Positions 36,601-47,800 of a stretch of 64,000 nt of DNA are shown here, piece by piece. Origin of the DNA: Notolepis coatsorum (lineage: Eukaryota; Chordata; Actinopteri; Aulopiformes; Paralepididae); contig CAXASK010000014.1 in NCBI GenBank assembly GCA_963971535.1, forward strand, positions 1,019,805-1,083,804, given 5' to 3'. The notes beneath the pieces were generated by a model. That model did not search any database. It was given only the letters and a program-made list of their open reading frames with translations, and had not been told where the DNA came from. Positions within the stretch are counted from its first letter, which is position 1. Each line of letters opens with the position of its first letter. Position numbers and translations under genes: made by a program.

Positions 36601-39600
36601 AGGAGGACTAAGTCCTTGTGTGTTTTGTCTCTGTCCTGAAGGCTCAGGAGGACTAAGTCCTTGTGTGTTTTGTCTCTGTCCTGGAGGCTCAGGAGGACTA
36701 AGTCCTTGTGTGTTTTGTCTCTGTCCTGAAGGCTCACGAGGACTAAGTCCTTGTGTGTTTTGTCTCTGTCCTGGAGGCTCAGGAGGACTAAGTCCTTGTG
36801 TGTTTTGTCTCTGTCCTGAAGGCTCACGAGGACTAAGTCCTTGTGTGTTTTGTCTCTGTCCTGAAGGCTCACGAGGACTAAGTCCTTGTGTGTTTTGTCT
36901 CTGTCCTGAAGGCTCAGGAGGACTAAGTCCTTGTGTGTTTTGTCTCTGTCCTGAAGGCTCAGGAGGACTAAGTCCTTGTGTGTTTTGTCTCTGTCCTCAA
37001 GGCTCAGGAGGACTAAGTCCTTGTGTGTTTTGTCTCTGTCCTGAAGGCTCACGAGGACTAAGTCCTTGTGTGTTTTGTCTCTGTCCTGAAGGCTCAGGAG
37101 GACTAAGTCCTTGTGTGTTTTGTCTCTGTCCTGGAGGCTCAGGAGGACTAAGTCCTTGTGTGTTTTGTCTCTGTCCTGAAGGCTCACGAGGACTAAGTCC
37201 TTGTGTGTTTTGTCTCTGTCCTGAAGGCTCACGAGGACTAAGTCCTTGGGTGTTTTGTCTCTGTCCTGGAGGCTCAGGAGGACTAAGTCCTTGTGTGTTT
37301 TGTCTCTGTCCTGGAGGCTCACGAGGACTAAGTCCTTGTGTGTTTTGTCTCTGTCCTGAAGGCTCAGGAGGACTAAGTCCTTGTGTGTTTTGTCTCTGTC
37401 CTGAAGGCTCACGAGGACTAAGTCCTTGTGTGTTTTGTCTCTGTCCTGAAGGCTCACGAGGACTAAGTCCTTGTGTGTTTTGTCTCTGTCCTGAAGGCTC
37501 AGGAGGACTAAGTCCTTGTGTGTTTTGTCTCTGTCGTGAAGGCTCAGGAGGACTAAGTCCTTGTGTGTTTTGTCTCTGTCCTGAAGGCTCAGGAGGACTA
37601 AGTCCTTGTGTGTTTTGTCTCTGTCCTGAAGGCTCAGGAGGACTAAGTCCTTGTGTGTTTTGTCTCTGTCCTGAAGGCTCATGAGGACGCCGAGAAGCTC
37701 CGGTCAGTAGTGATGCCCATGGAGCAGGAGATAGCGGCTCTGAAGGCCAAGCTCTCTTCAGCCGAGGACCGGGTGAAGGACCTGGAGGCCTCCGAGGTGA
37801 GCGCCTGTCCCTCAACGTCTGTCTTTAATCATGTTTCAACGAGGAGTATCTGTTCGTCGGACAGGGCCGGGGCGATGCTCCCGCCATGTTTGTGTCTGTG
37901 TTTCGACGGGGCAGAAAAGTTGCGAGAGGATGAACTTTTGGCCCCCGACGGATAAGATTACCACTGTTATTTAAACTGTACGATTACTTAGGTTTTCATT
38001 TCAAAACAAACCCAACAGACTGTAATACCTTCCATCTAATGTCTATCCGCTCCGTCTCGGATCAATATAGCTGGCCTTAAAGGAGCACGCCAACATTTTT
38101 GGGAAATTAGCTTAGTATACCATCTTCTCCAGAGAGAGAGACAAGAAGATAAGACACCAGTTTCCTCTCTGTGCGTTCAGTAGAAAGCTATCTGGCTGCA
38201 CGTTAGCCTAGCTTAGCACAATGAATGGAAGCGGACATGGCCGGTTAGCCTACAAGGCATTGTCCAACTAACACCTCTCCCGAAGGCTAACCGGCCATGT
38301 CCACTTCCATTCATTGTGCTAAGCTAGGCTAACATGCAGCCAGATGGCTTTCTACTGAACGCACAAATGTGTATTTTGCTTGATATACATGAGGCCCATT
38401 ATATCTACTTACATTAAACTGACATTGTTTTGCAGGTGAAGGAGCTGAACCATGTCCTGGAGGCTGAGAAGTCATGTCGTACCGACCTGGAGATGTACGT
38501 GGCTGTGCTCAACACCCAGAAGGCCGTTCTGCAGGAAGACGCGGAGAAGCTACGCAAAGAACTGCATGAAGGTAGGCCTCCTCCAAAATAAAAGTCCCCC
38601 TGTTTATCTTCAAACATCTCTGAGACACGGGGGAGGGGATGACGGGGGGGAAGTGAGGTACGTGTGGCTGCTCAAGTAGAATAATAACACATGGATAGGG
38701 TTCAGTGAGCCCAGTCTAATGATAATGATAACCACACTAGGCTAGAGTTTAGTGTGGCCAGTAGGGCTGCAACTAATGACTATTTTGGTAGTCGACTAAT
38801 CTGTCGATTTATTTTTTCGATTAGTCGACTAATCGAAAAACAATTATATTAAAAAAAATATATATATATATCTTTTTTTCTTTTTTTTTTTCATTACCTA
38901 TCTTTGTGAAAGTGGCTTCTCAGCTCTGGTCCAGCTGAAGACCGAGCAGAGGAACAGATTGGACATTGAGCATGACCTCAGAGTTGCTTTGAGACTCTTG
39001 TCAGGACCAAACAACATCCCCAGTTATCCCATTAGTTCCCCCAAACTTACTGTCGGTCTGTTATGTTAAGCTAAGAAGTCTTCAGCTGGCTGGACCAGAG
39101 CTGAGAAGCCACTTTCACAAAGATAGGTAGTGCAAAAAAAAATATATATATATATAATAATAATAATATTTTTTTTTAATGACTAATCGACGCAACAATA
39201 TCTCGTCGACGATTTTTCATAATCGACTAATCGTTGCAGCCCTAGTGGCCAGTAGAGTTTAGTGTGCCTTAGGGCCGTCTTAAATACTTCGAAGCTTCGT
39301 TCGATGGGCATGGGATTCGAATATGAAAATAAAATTCGATTAAAAAAAAAATATATATATATATATATGATTTAATTTATTTTTTATTTTTTTTAAATCA
39401 ACTCTGCCTCTCTTTGTTAACTACAACAAGCAATGCTGTTTGTTATTTAAGATGAGGTCGGACTCGGCACTGACAGATTTGTGTTCATTGTGCTGCTTTT
39501 ATAAAGCATTGTGCCGCTTCTCATCGGAGTTTGTTTTTGTTAGTGTCTACACACGTTGAAGTCCATGTACTGTGTCTGTCCATGTACTATAATTCAATGT

Positions 39601-40998
39601 CTGTTAAGTGCTTTGAGATACCTTATGTAAGGCGCTATATAAAATAAATGTATTATTATTACTATAGAGATTAGTGAGGCCAGTCTAATGATAACAACAC
39701 TAGAGATTAGTGAGGCCAGTCTAATGATAACAACACTAGAGATTAGTGAGGCCAGTCTAATGATAACAACACTAGAGATTAGTGAGGCCAGTCTAATGAT
39801 AAATGTATGCCATGACCTCATTGGTCATGACTGGGAAGGGTGGAGCTAACTGTGTCTACCCACATTAAAACAACGACAAAGATACATGACTATGTGTACA
39901 TGCATAATAAAACGGAATATAAAAGCAGTAGGGCTGACCTTCGAATTTTTTTTATCTTATGTTGTGGGACTTGTACAGCACTTTGGTAAACTTTGTTATT
40001 TTTAAATGTGCTCTATAAATAAAGTGGATTGGATTAATGAATTAAGTAGCCCCTTTCGTGACTGTGACGCAGCCAACACAGTGATTTAATTCAAGGTGGA
40101 TCGCTGTTGTCGTTTGAACAACTTCAGATTTCATGGGAACTACCAATCTCCCAAATCAAGAATGTTTAAGATGAATGAAGTAAGATTTTGATTATTGGAA
40201 ATATGGCCTGTGTAGACTAAACTATGCACAGAATTATGTCAGTCTACAAGGTCCGGATTCTACATGGTCCGGCAATGTAGACCTTGTAGACTCCACTACA
40301 GCCCAATTATCAGTGAATGTTCATGCATTTTTAAGAAGGGCTACTTCCACAAAAAAACAAAGAACTCACCAAAATATCTCAGTAGCACCTTATCTAAATG
40401 TTCTATTTCATATATGGAGATTCATATTTATTTATGTATTGCATGCATTTCTACATTTTATTTCCTATTTTGTTTATTCATCCCAGTATCTTTCTTTCTT
40501 ATGTGTGGAATTCTACAAGGCATTGACATTCACATTTACATTTAGTCATTTAGCTGACGCTTTTATCCAAAGCGACTTACAAGTTCTGTACGACAGGTCA
40601 TCAGGAAGGGTACAACTCTATCAGCTGAGTAACAATATTCATCAAAGTGTTGAGTGCTACAGTGTAGGTTAGTTTATTAGGACAAGTGCATGACAGTAAG
40701 GTTAGTTAGGGTTAGATTTTTTTTTATTTTTTTTTTTAAATTTTATTTCAGATAATGGTTGAAGAAGTGCGTCTTTAGTCGACGGCGAAAGATTGGATGG
40801 GATTCGGCTGTCCTAACTGGGGTGGGTAGTTCATTCCACCATTGTGGGGCAAGGACTGAGAATAGGCGTGTAGGTGGTGTATGTGTTTGAGGATGATATC
40901 CTTCAAACAGGTAATAGTGATGATGTAATTTGGGCAGTGCTGAGCTGGGTTACTTTCCTCTAGTGTATTTGTCCCCCGGCCCCACCCAATGGCCCCAT

Positions 40999-41067
<69 letters not shown>

Positions 41068-44000
41068 GAAGTCAAAATCATTTTTTTTATTTTTATTTTT
41101 TTTATTTTTTTATTTTTTTATTTTTTTAAACTTCGATTTTTTTTTTAATGTTCGAAGCTTGTGCCATCGAACGAAGCTTCGAAGTATTTAAGACAGCCCT
41201 AAAAAGCAGAGATTGTAACATGTTGGACTCGGGTCCTGCAGCCTGCTCCTGGTAGACTAGAGAGAGTCGGTATGCTGTACTAGTCATTAGAGAATGTAGA
41301 TCGCAACAAACTGGTTCCACCAGCCGGCCTGGCAGTAGAGAAAGCACACGCTGAGAGATTTGACCTCTTATGTTTTACAATAATACACATTGCAATGCCT
41401 ATTCACAGCATTACAATACACATTACATTGCAATGCATATTCACACATTACAATACACATTACATTGCAATGCATATTCACATCATTACAATACACATTA
41501 CATTGCAATGCATATTCACACATTACAATACACATTACATTGCAATGCATATTCACATCATTACAATACACATTACATTGCAATGCCTATTCACAGCATC
41601 ACATTACATCACCATCACCACAGACATTTTGACACAACAGGTGATTGTTATCAAATAACAAATAAATCAAATAAAATATCATAGCACTGAAACTGCCCTC
41701 ACCAAAATAATCAGTGACCTCAGGCTAAACTCTGACGAGAATAAGATCTCCATCCTTATCCTGCTAGGTCGCAGTGCAGCATTTGATACAATCGATCACG
41801 GTATTCTAATCGATCGTCTTGAAAACCTTGTCGGTTTCTCAGAACATGTGCTAAGCTGGTTTAAAACATACTTTACTCTATCTAATCTATTCTATTTTAT
41901 TATTTATATTACTGAAGAACTGTGATTTGCCTTACCTTGCTACCTCTCCATCTCTTTGTATTTAAATTCTTTGTTTTTTATGCTTGCTTATGCCTGTATT
42001 TTTTACTGTTGTGAAGCACTTTGAACTGCAACCTCTGTATGAAAAGTGCTATACAAATAAAGTTATTATTAACAGGTGATGATTTTTAAATAACAGTCGC
42101 CAGTGATTTTATGATTTTTATTTTATATTGATATAATCTCAGTATAATTTGGCTTCTTGGAGAATGCCACATATACAAGCCCCTAGATGGTTTTTAGGCA
42201 ATTCTCCTTCACATCTCTTTGTGGATTATATTGTATTATATTATGTAATTGTTTTTGTATGTGTAAATAAACAAAACAAACAAACACATAATTTGCTATT
42301 GGCAACGTGGGGGAAAATACAGAATAGGATGCAGAATAGTGATACAGAATACAGGGGAAAAATGTTGAGACGGAACAAGTTGGGGGACTAAAGGGGAATT
42401 CCACCCGTTTTAAGAGTTTCTGTGCCCCAGGGCAGTCCAGGCAGTATTCGCTCCGCTCTCACCTAAAGCTAGAAATCCGAGAGCCCTCCCAACTGGTGAT
42501 GTCACCACTGGGATGTAAATTCTGGGGCCGTTCCCTAGACAAAGAACCATTTTATGGCCTCGTAAAGTCCGAGCCCCGTGATCTGTCGTACGTGTCATCG
42601 CTTTTCTTTCAGGTCCTTTTTTTTTTTTTTTTTTGGTCCACTTTTTCTCCCATTTTTCTATATTTTTCTCCCATCCCAATTTTTCGTATCATCCAATTCA
42701 ACCCTCCCCTGTCACGAACGCTGTTTCTTGCCTCCCACAAGCCGGCTGCAATGTGGACTAAGTCATACATAGCACAAGTCCCCTCCGGTACTTGAGGTAA
42801 CAGCAGTCGCATCTTTTCACCTGCGCAGCTCGATCTCTCAGTGTCGAGGAGTAACGCGTGGGAGGCTCACGCTGCCCCCGACACTTCCTGATTCTACTGC
42901 GCAGGCGCACCAACCGACTTGTAGGAGTCGCTTGTTCACAACGTCCGATCCCCACCCTTCAGTTTCCCTCCCCGTAATACGGCCAATGTGTATTACTGCG
43001 GACGACCAGCTAAACTGAAAACAATGTGGAGAGCTGGATTCGAACACGCGAATCCTAGCGTCTCCACACTGGTGGCGAGTGCCTTGCCCACTACACCACC
43101 TAGCCGCCCTCTTTCAGGTCCTTTTTTTTTTTTTTTTTTAAGTCGCCGGTGAATTATTTACAACACACAGAACGGTTAGTTTGAGTTATATAGTCGGGCT
43201 TCCAGTGTTGTAGTCGAGTCACTGAATCTCGAGTCTTGAGTTGAGTCCCCACAGTGTTCGAGTCCGAGTCACCAAAGAAGAGTCCGAGTCGATTCCCCAT
43301 TACCCTAGTCCGAGTCCAAGTCATCAAGGGTTGAGTCTGAGCTGACATACAAAACAAAAAGGTCGACAATAAACATGAATGACACAGCGGTCACCGTTTC
43401 AAAAGGGAGTTTATTTACTTTGTGACACAATAGACAAACAAATGCACCAGCCATCGATATCTTATGCCAAATGATTAGGGCCTATTACAAAACAAACCTA
43501 AAAGAACAACTGTATTCATCAATGAACACGTCGTCCGAGTCCGCGTCTGCACCTTCCGAGTACAAATGCAGTCGGTGCTCGAGTCCAAGTCGAGTCACGA
43601 GACTCCTGAAAATCAGTCCAGGACTCGGACTCGAGAGTCACTACACCGCTGCTGGCTGCCGTGGCAACAACCACTCGCTGCATGATTCCCAATCTCTAGG
43701 CCGGAATCACTAATCACCGTTTTACAAATAGAATCTGTAAAGCCATCAAACCGTGACCTCGAGGCGAAGGAGTCCTGCTTGGTGTTGTGCTTTGGTCTGA
43801 TGTGTGGACTGGAGTTTAGTAACTTATTATTATACTGTGGATTTCACCAGACCTGAGCAGTGTTTCCCACAGGATTTTCCGAGACTATGGGGGGTGAACC
43901 TCCGACCCTCTAGGGGGGTCCGGGGGCATGCCCCCCCCCCCGTATATATATATATATTTTTTTTACATTTTAAAGTTAAATGCATCAATCTGGTACACTT

Positions 44001-44796
44001 AGAGAGCAAAATAAAGAGGCCAGATCTATGATGAACTTTGTGCTCAAAATCGACTAGACTAGTGCTTCCCAAACCTCTCGTCGAGACACACCAGCCGTTC
44101 AATGTATTTGTTAAATTCCACCACCAGCACACCTATTATTGTTTTTGTTATTTTCCTGTGAAGTTCTGTGTATTGTGATTAATGTGTTGTCTTGTTTCAT
44201 GTAAGTAATAATAAAAAAAAATTGATAAAAAAAAAACTAGCCCTTTATTAGTTTAATCAGGTGTGCTGGTAGTGGAATTTAACAAATACATGGAACAACG
44301 GCTGGGGTGCTTCAAGGAGAGGTTTGGGAACCACTGGACCAGAGCTGACATTTGAGCCGTCAAAGAAATGAAGCAAAAGTGGTTACCTGTGTTGAACTGG
44401 TTTATTTTTTAGAAAATAAAAAGAATATAGTGGATTACTATTACGACCACTACCACTGCCAATACTACTGATACATCCCTATTGGCAAACTTTATATTTA
44501 AAAATAATAGTAAAAAAAAAAAAAAATTAAAAAAAAAATTATATTTGTTTGTAAATATTTTTTTTGGTTCATTATACAACTGTGGCGGGACTAATTAGAC
44601 TTCTCCTCCTTCCCCCTCCCCTCCTCCTCGTCCTCGTCCTCCCCCCTCTCCTCCTCCTCCTCTTCCTCTTCCTCCTTCTCTTCCTCCGCCTTCTCCTCCT
44701 CCTCCTTCTCCTCTTCCTCCTTCTCCTTCTCCTCCTCGTCCTCCTTCTCCTTCTCCTCCTTCTCATTCTCCTCCTCCTCCTCGTCCTCCTTCTCCT

Positions 44797-44828
<32 letters not shown>

Positions 44829-47800
44829 TCCCCTCCTCCCCCAGTGTGTCACATGTTGGAGTTGGAGCGGCAGCAGCATAACCAGCTGAAACACACGTGG
44901 CAGCGAGCCAACGACCAGTTCCTGGAGTCTCAGCGGCTGCTGATGAGAGACATGCAGAGGATCGAGAACGTCCTGTCCTCCGAGCAGCTGCGCCAGGTGG
45001 AGGAGATGAAGAGGAAGGACCAGGTACTCAAACACTCGATTAGGTGTTCGGATGGTTCTGTCGGTTAGTTGAATGAATGATGAATGACTGTCTAGTCGTA
45101 GGACACAAAGCACTTCACAATGTGTGTGGAACTGGCCTCCACCACCACCTAGTGTGGAACCCAACCGTTGGCGAAGCAGGCACACAATAGCTGAAAGGCT
45201 TGGGGAGATGAGAATTGATATCAGCCAATTAACACATTAAGTGCCACGGAGTTTGCCCGTCTCATACCACTCTCTGCCACCACTCTAAGCCTATGGAGAT
45301 GTTCACCTTCTTTGCAGGGCTATAACTTTTTAAATTGTATTGCTAAATTGACATTACTATGGCCCATTCAACATCGATTATCTATCGTTCAGGATGTAGG
45401 AACGTTTTACTTTTTCATTCACACATTCATACGAAAATACCGTCTAGAGTATAAATATGTTTTAATCGTTTTCTGCAGTATTTCATAGAACGTGAGATAT
45501 AGGCATAAATGCATAATATTAGATTATCAAATGCAGTTTGATACCGATCCACGCTATATTAAAAATGTCAACTGTACATGGTCCTAAACGTTATGACTGA
45601 TCATGCGCGGGTGAACGGAGGGGGGGGTCGTTTATAATTCCGTGAGCGTCATTAAATGATTCATGATGGTATGGGTGATAATAGATCAGAGCAGTTTGTA
45701 TGGATAATAATAAGCAAAAACGCTGAAACTCACGTCAGTCTCCTCTTACCGTGGGGCGATGAGAGTGGAGCAAACAGATCCCAGTTATGTGGTGGGGATC
45801 GAGGCGGTCCATTTCCGGTTTGTATAATACTAATATACGCCCAAATCATGTAGATCATAGGTGTCAAACTCACGGCCCGCGGGCCAAATCCGGCCCGCCA
45901 CGTCATTTGATGTGGCCCCCCAAGAGCTCAGGTAAAAATTTTTTTTTTTTTTTTTTTACATTAATATTGGGTTAAAAAATAGCAGTGTTAAAATAATTGT
46001 GGGTTAATGCGTTAATAAAGCTTTAACTTTGACAGCCTTAGTTATTACACATTCTTACACATACATGTATGTTGAACATCTGAGGTAACAAAGGAAAAAA
46101 GCCAAAAGCACTTACTCCTCAGACATTCTTTGACAATTTTACAGCCCAAAATACAAGACACATAATAGCAATTTCATTACGAATTGAAAATGGGGGACCC
46201 TGATGTAAACAAGTCGAAAGTCTTTCTCTGGTCTGCATCCCCTTAACAATTGTGTGTATTGAGCTGTACTGTACTGTACCCATTCTGCAATCTGTTAATT
46301 AAAGTTAATTAAACTATCTTCCATTAGTTGGATGTATGGCCTCTGCAAGGTTGTGTGCAGCCATTTGTTTTTGTAACGTCTGCTACATCTGTCCCACGTG
46401 TTCTTTGCAGCTCACAGTTGTTAGTTCTGCCCCTCTTGACTGTGACAAAAAGGTTTTGAACAAACTTAATGTCATAGCTTGTATTTGATGATATTCTTCT
46501 TTGTTATTTACTTGAATGGTTTGATCATTAATTGGTGGAGTAATATGGGGTTCTGATAAACAAAAATTATTTGTTAAAATAACATAAGCTAACATATATT
46601 TTTACATTTATGCAAATGAATATGCAATATGTATAACTTGAATAAGTAATAAATACAGAAACACCATGTTTAACAATATGTAAATGTGTAGCTACATTTA
46701 TTTTACATTACATTAACATTTATACGGTCTTTGGCCCTTTGAGGGCAACCATAATGCTGATGTGGCCCTCTGTGAAAATGAGTTTGACACCCCTGATGTA
46801 GATTATTGAGTTATGGCAGCGATCCATATCCACGTGTGTGTCTTGAGTCCTGGGATGATATACGAGTGGCCGGACGGATTTAGGGGACGGACATTTTGAT
46901 GTAAACAAGACGAAAGTCTTTCTCTGGTCTGCATCCCCTTAACAATTGTGTGTATTGAGCTGTACTGTATTGTACCCATTCTGCAATCTGTTAATAAAGT
47001 TTTCAATCAATCAATCAATCAATCAAACAGGCATATCCGGTATGGCAACTCACCGATCAGCCACCAGGTGGCAGTATTGAAGCGTTGCAGAGTTGTGCTG
47101 AGTCCAACAGCATCTGACAAGGCTCCGTGAGTGAAATATGAATACCATGACGAAAATATGAAATATGATCAAAATAACGCAGTGATCTGGCACTATTCAC
47201 ATGAACTTGAAACCCGTTTTACAACGTGAATGGCACCCAATGTGTTAAGGACGGAGATAATTGGCTGGTGTTTCTTTGATTCTAGGAGGAGGAGGAGTAG
47301 AAGAAAGAGAATGAGGCCTTGTCCAGACGAAAATGATTTTGATCTTTTTCGTTTTCATTTAAAAAAAAAAGTTTCCGTAAAAACTAAAACGTCTCAAGAT
47401 AATAAGTGCGTGCCACAAATTTACAAAATAAATGTCTTACGCTGGGTTCGAGCCCAGCTCTCCACATTGCTATCAGCTTGGCTGGTCGTTCATACTAACA
47501 CAATTGGCAGTGTTAGGGGTGGGAAAGCTGATGGGTGGGTCCTGGTCATTGTAAACAGCGACTCCTACAGTTCGGTCGGGGCGCCTGCTCAGCGCGGATA
47601 GGATCTGAGGGGGGTAGTGTGATCCTTCCACACGTTACACCCTCTCAGTGAGAGTCCGCGCTGCCAGGTGAAAAGAAGCGGTTGATTGGCTAGACGTGTG
47701 TTGGAGGAAGCACGTGATAGCCTCCACTCTCCCAGACCGACTGGGGGGTAAGTGCGCAGCGACCAGGAAGGGGATTGGGAATTGGCATAACGACTAACAT

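Larger units (their letters stand above)
45229..47248 (+). mobile_element. piggyBac-type MITE, copy B, with nested insertions
   Basis: Begins TTAACACATTAAGTGCC and ends GGCACCCAATGTGTTAA, and shares CTTCTTTGCAGGGCTATAAC with copies A and C. Interrupted by a hAT element (45856-46795) and a LINE tail (about 46899-47027), so the original element was about 950 bp. Confidence 0.82.

Noticed and set aside
21862-37682. Very long open frames (1,927 and 3,343 codons on the minus strand, repeats of SLQDRDKTHKDLVL; several plus-strand frames repeating VFCLCPEGSGGLSPC)
   Set aside because: They arise because the 45-bp unit is divisible by 3 and lacks stops in some frames. There is no start context or unique sequence, and they break at the 2-bp insertion. 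The repeat is better explained as amplified splice acceptor.
21935-37686. CRISPR-like array
   Set aside because: Direct tandem repeat without spacers, in a vertebrate intron.
37653-37955. Exon 5 continuing past 37796 as a longer open frame
   Set aside because: Conservation with mammalian rabaptin-5 stops at LEASE, followed by a good donor gtgagc; the next conserved residues (VKELNH) begin at 38436.
40930-41191. His/Thr repeat protein over (CA)n
   Set aside because: Dinucleotide microsatellite translation.
44564-44881. Leucine-rich or arginine-rich small proteins over the TCC repeat
   Set aside because: Pure low-complexity pyrimidine tract serving as, or lying beside, the exon 7 acceptor.
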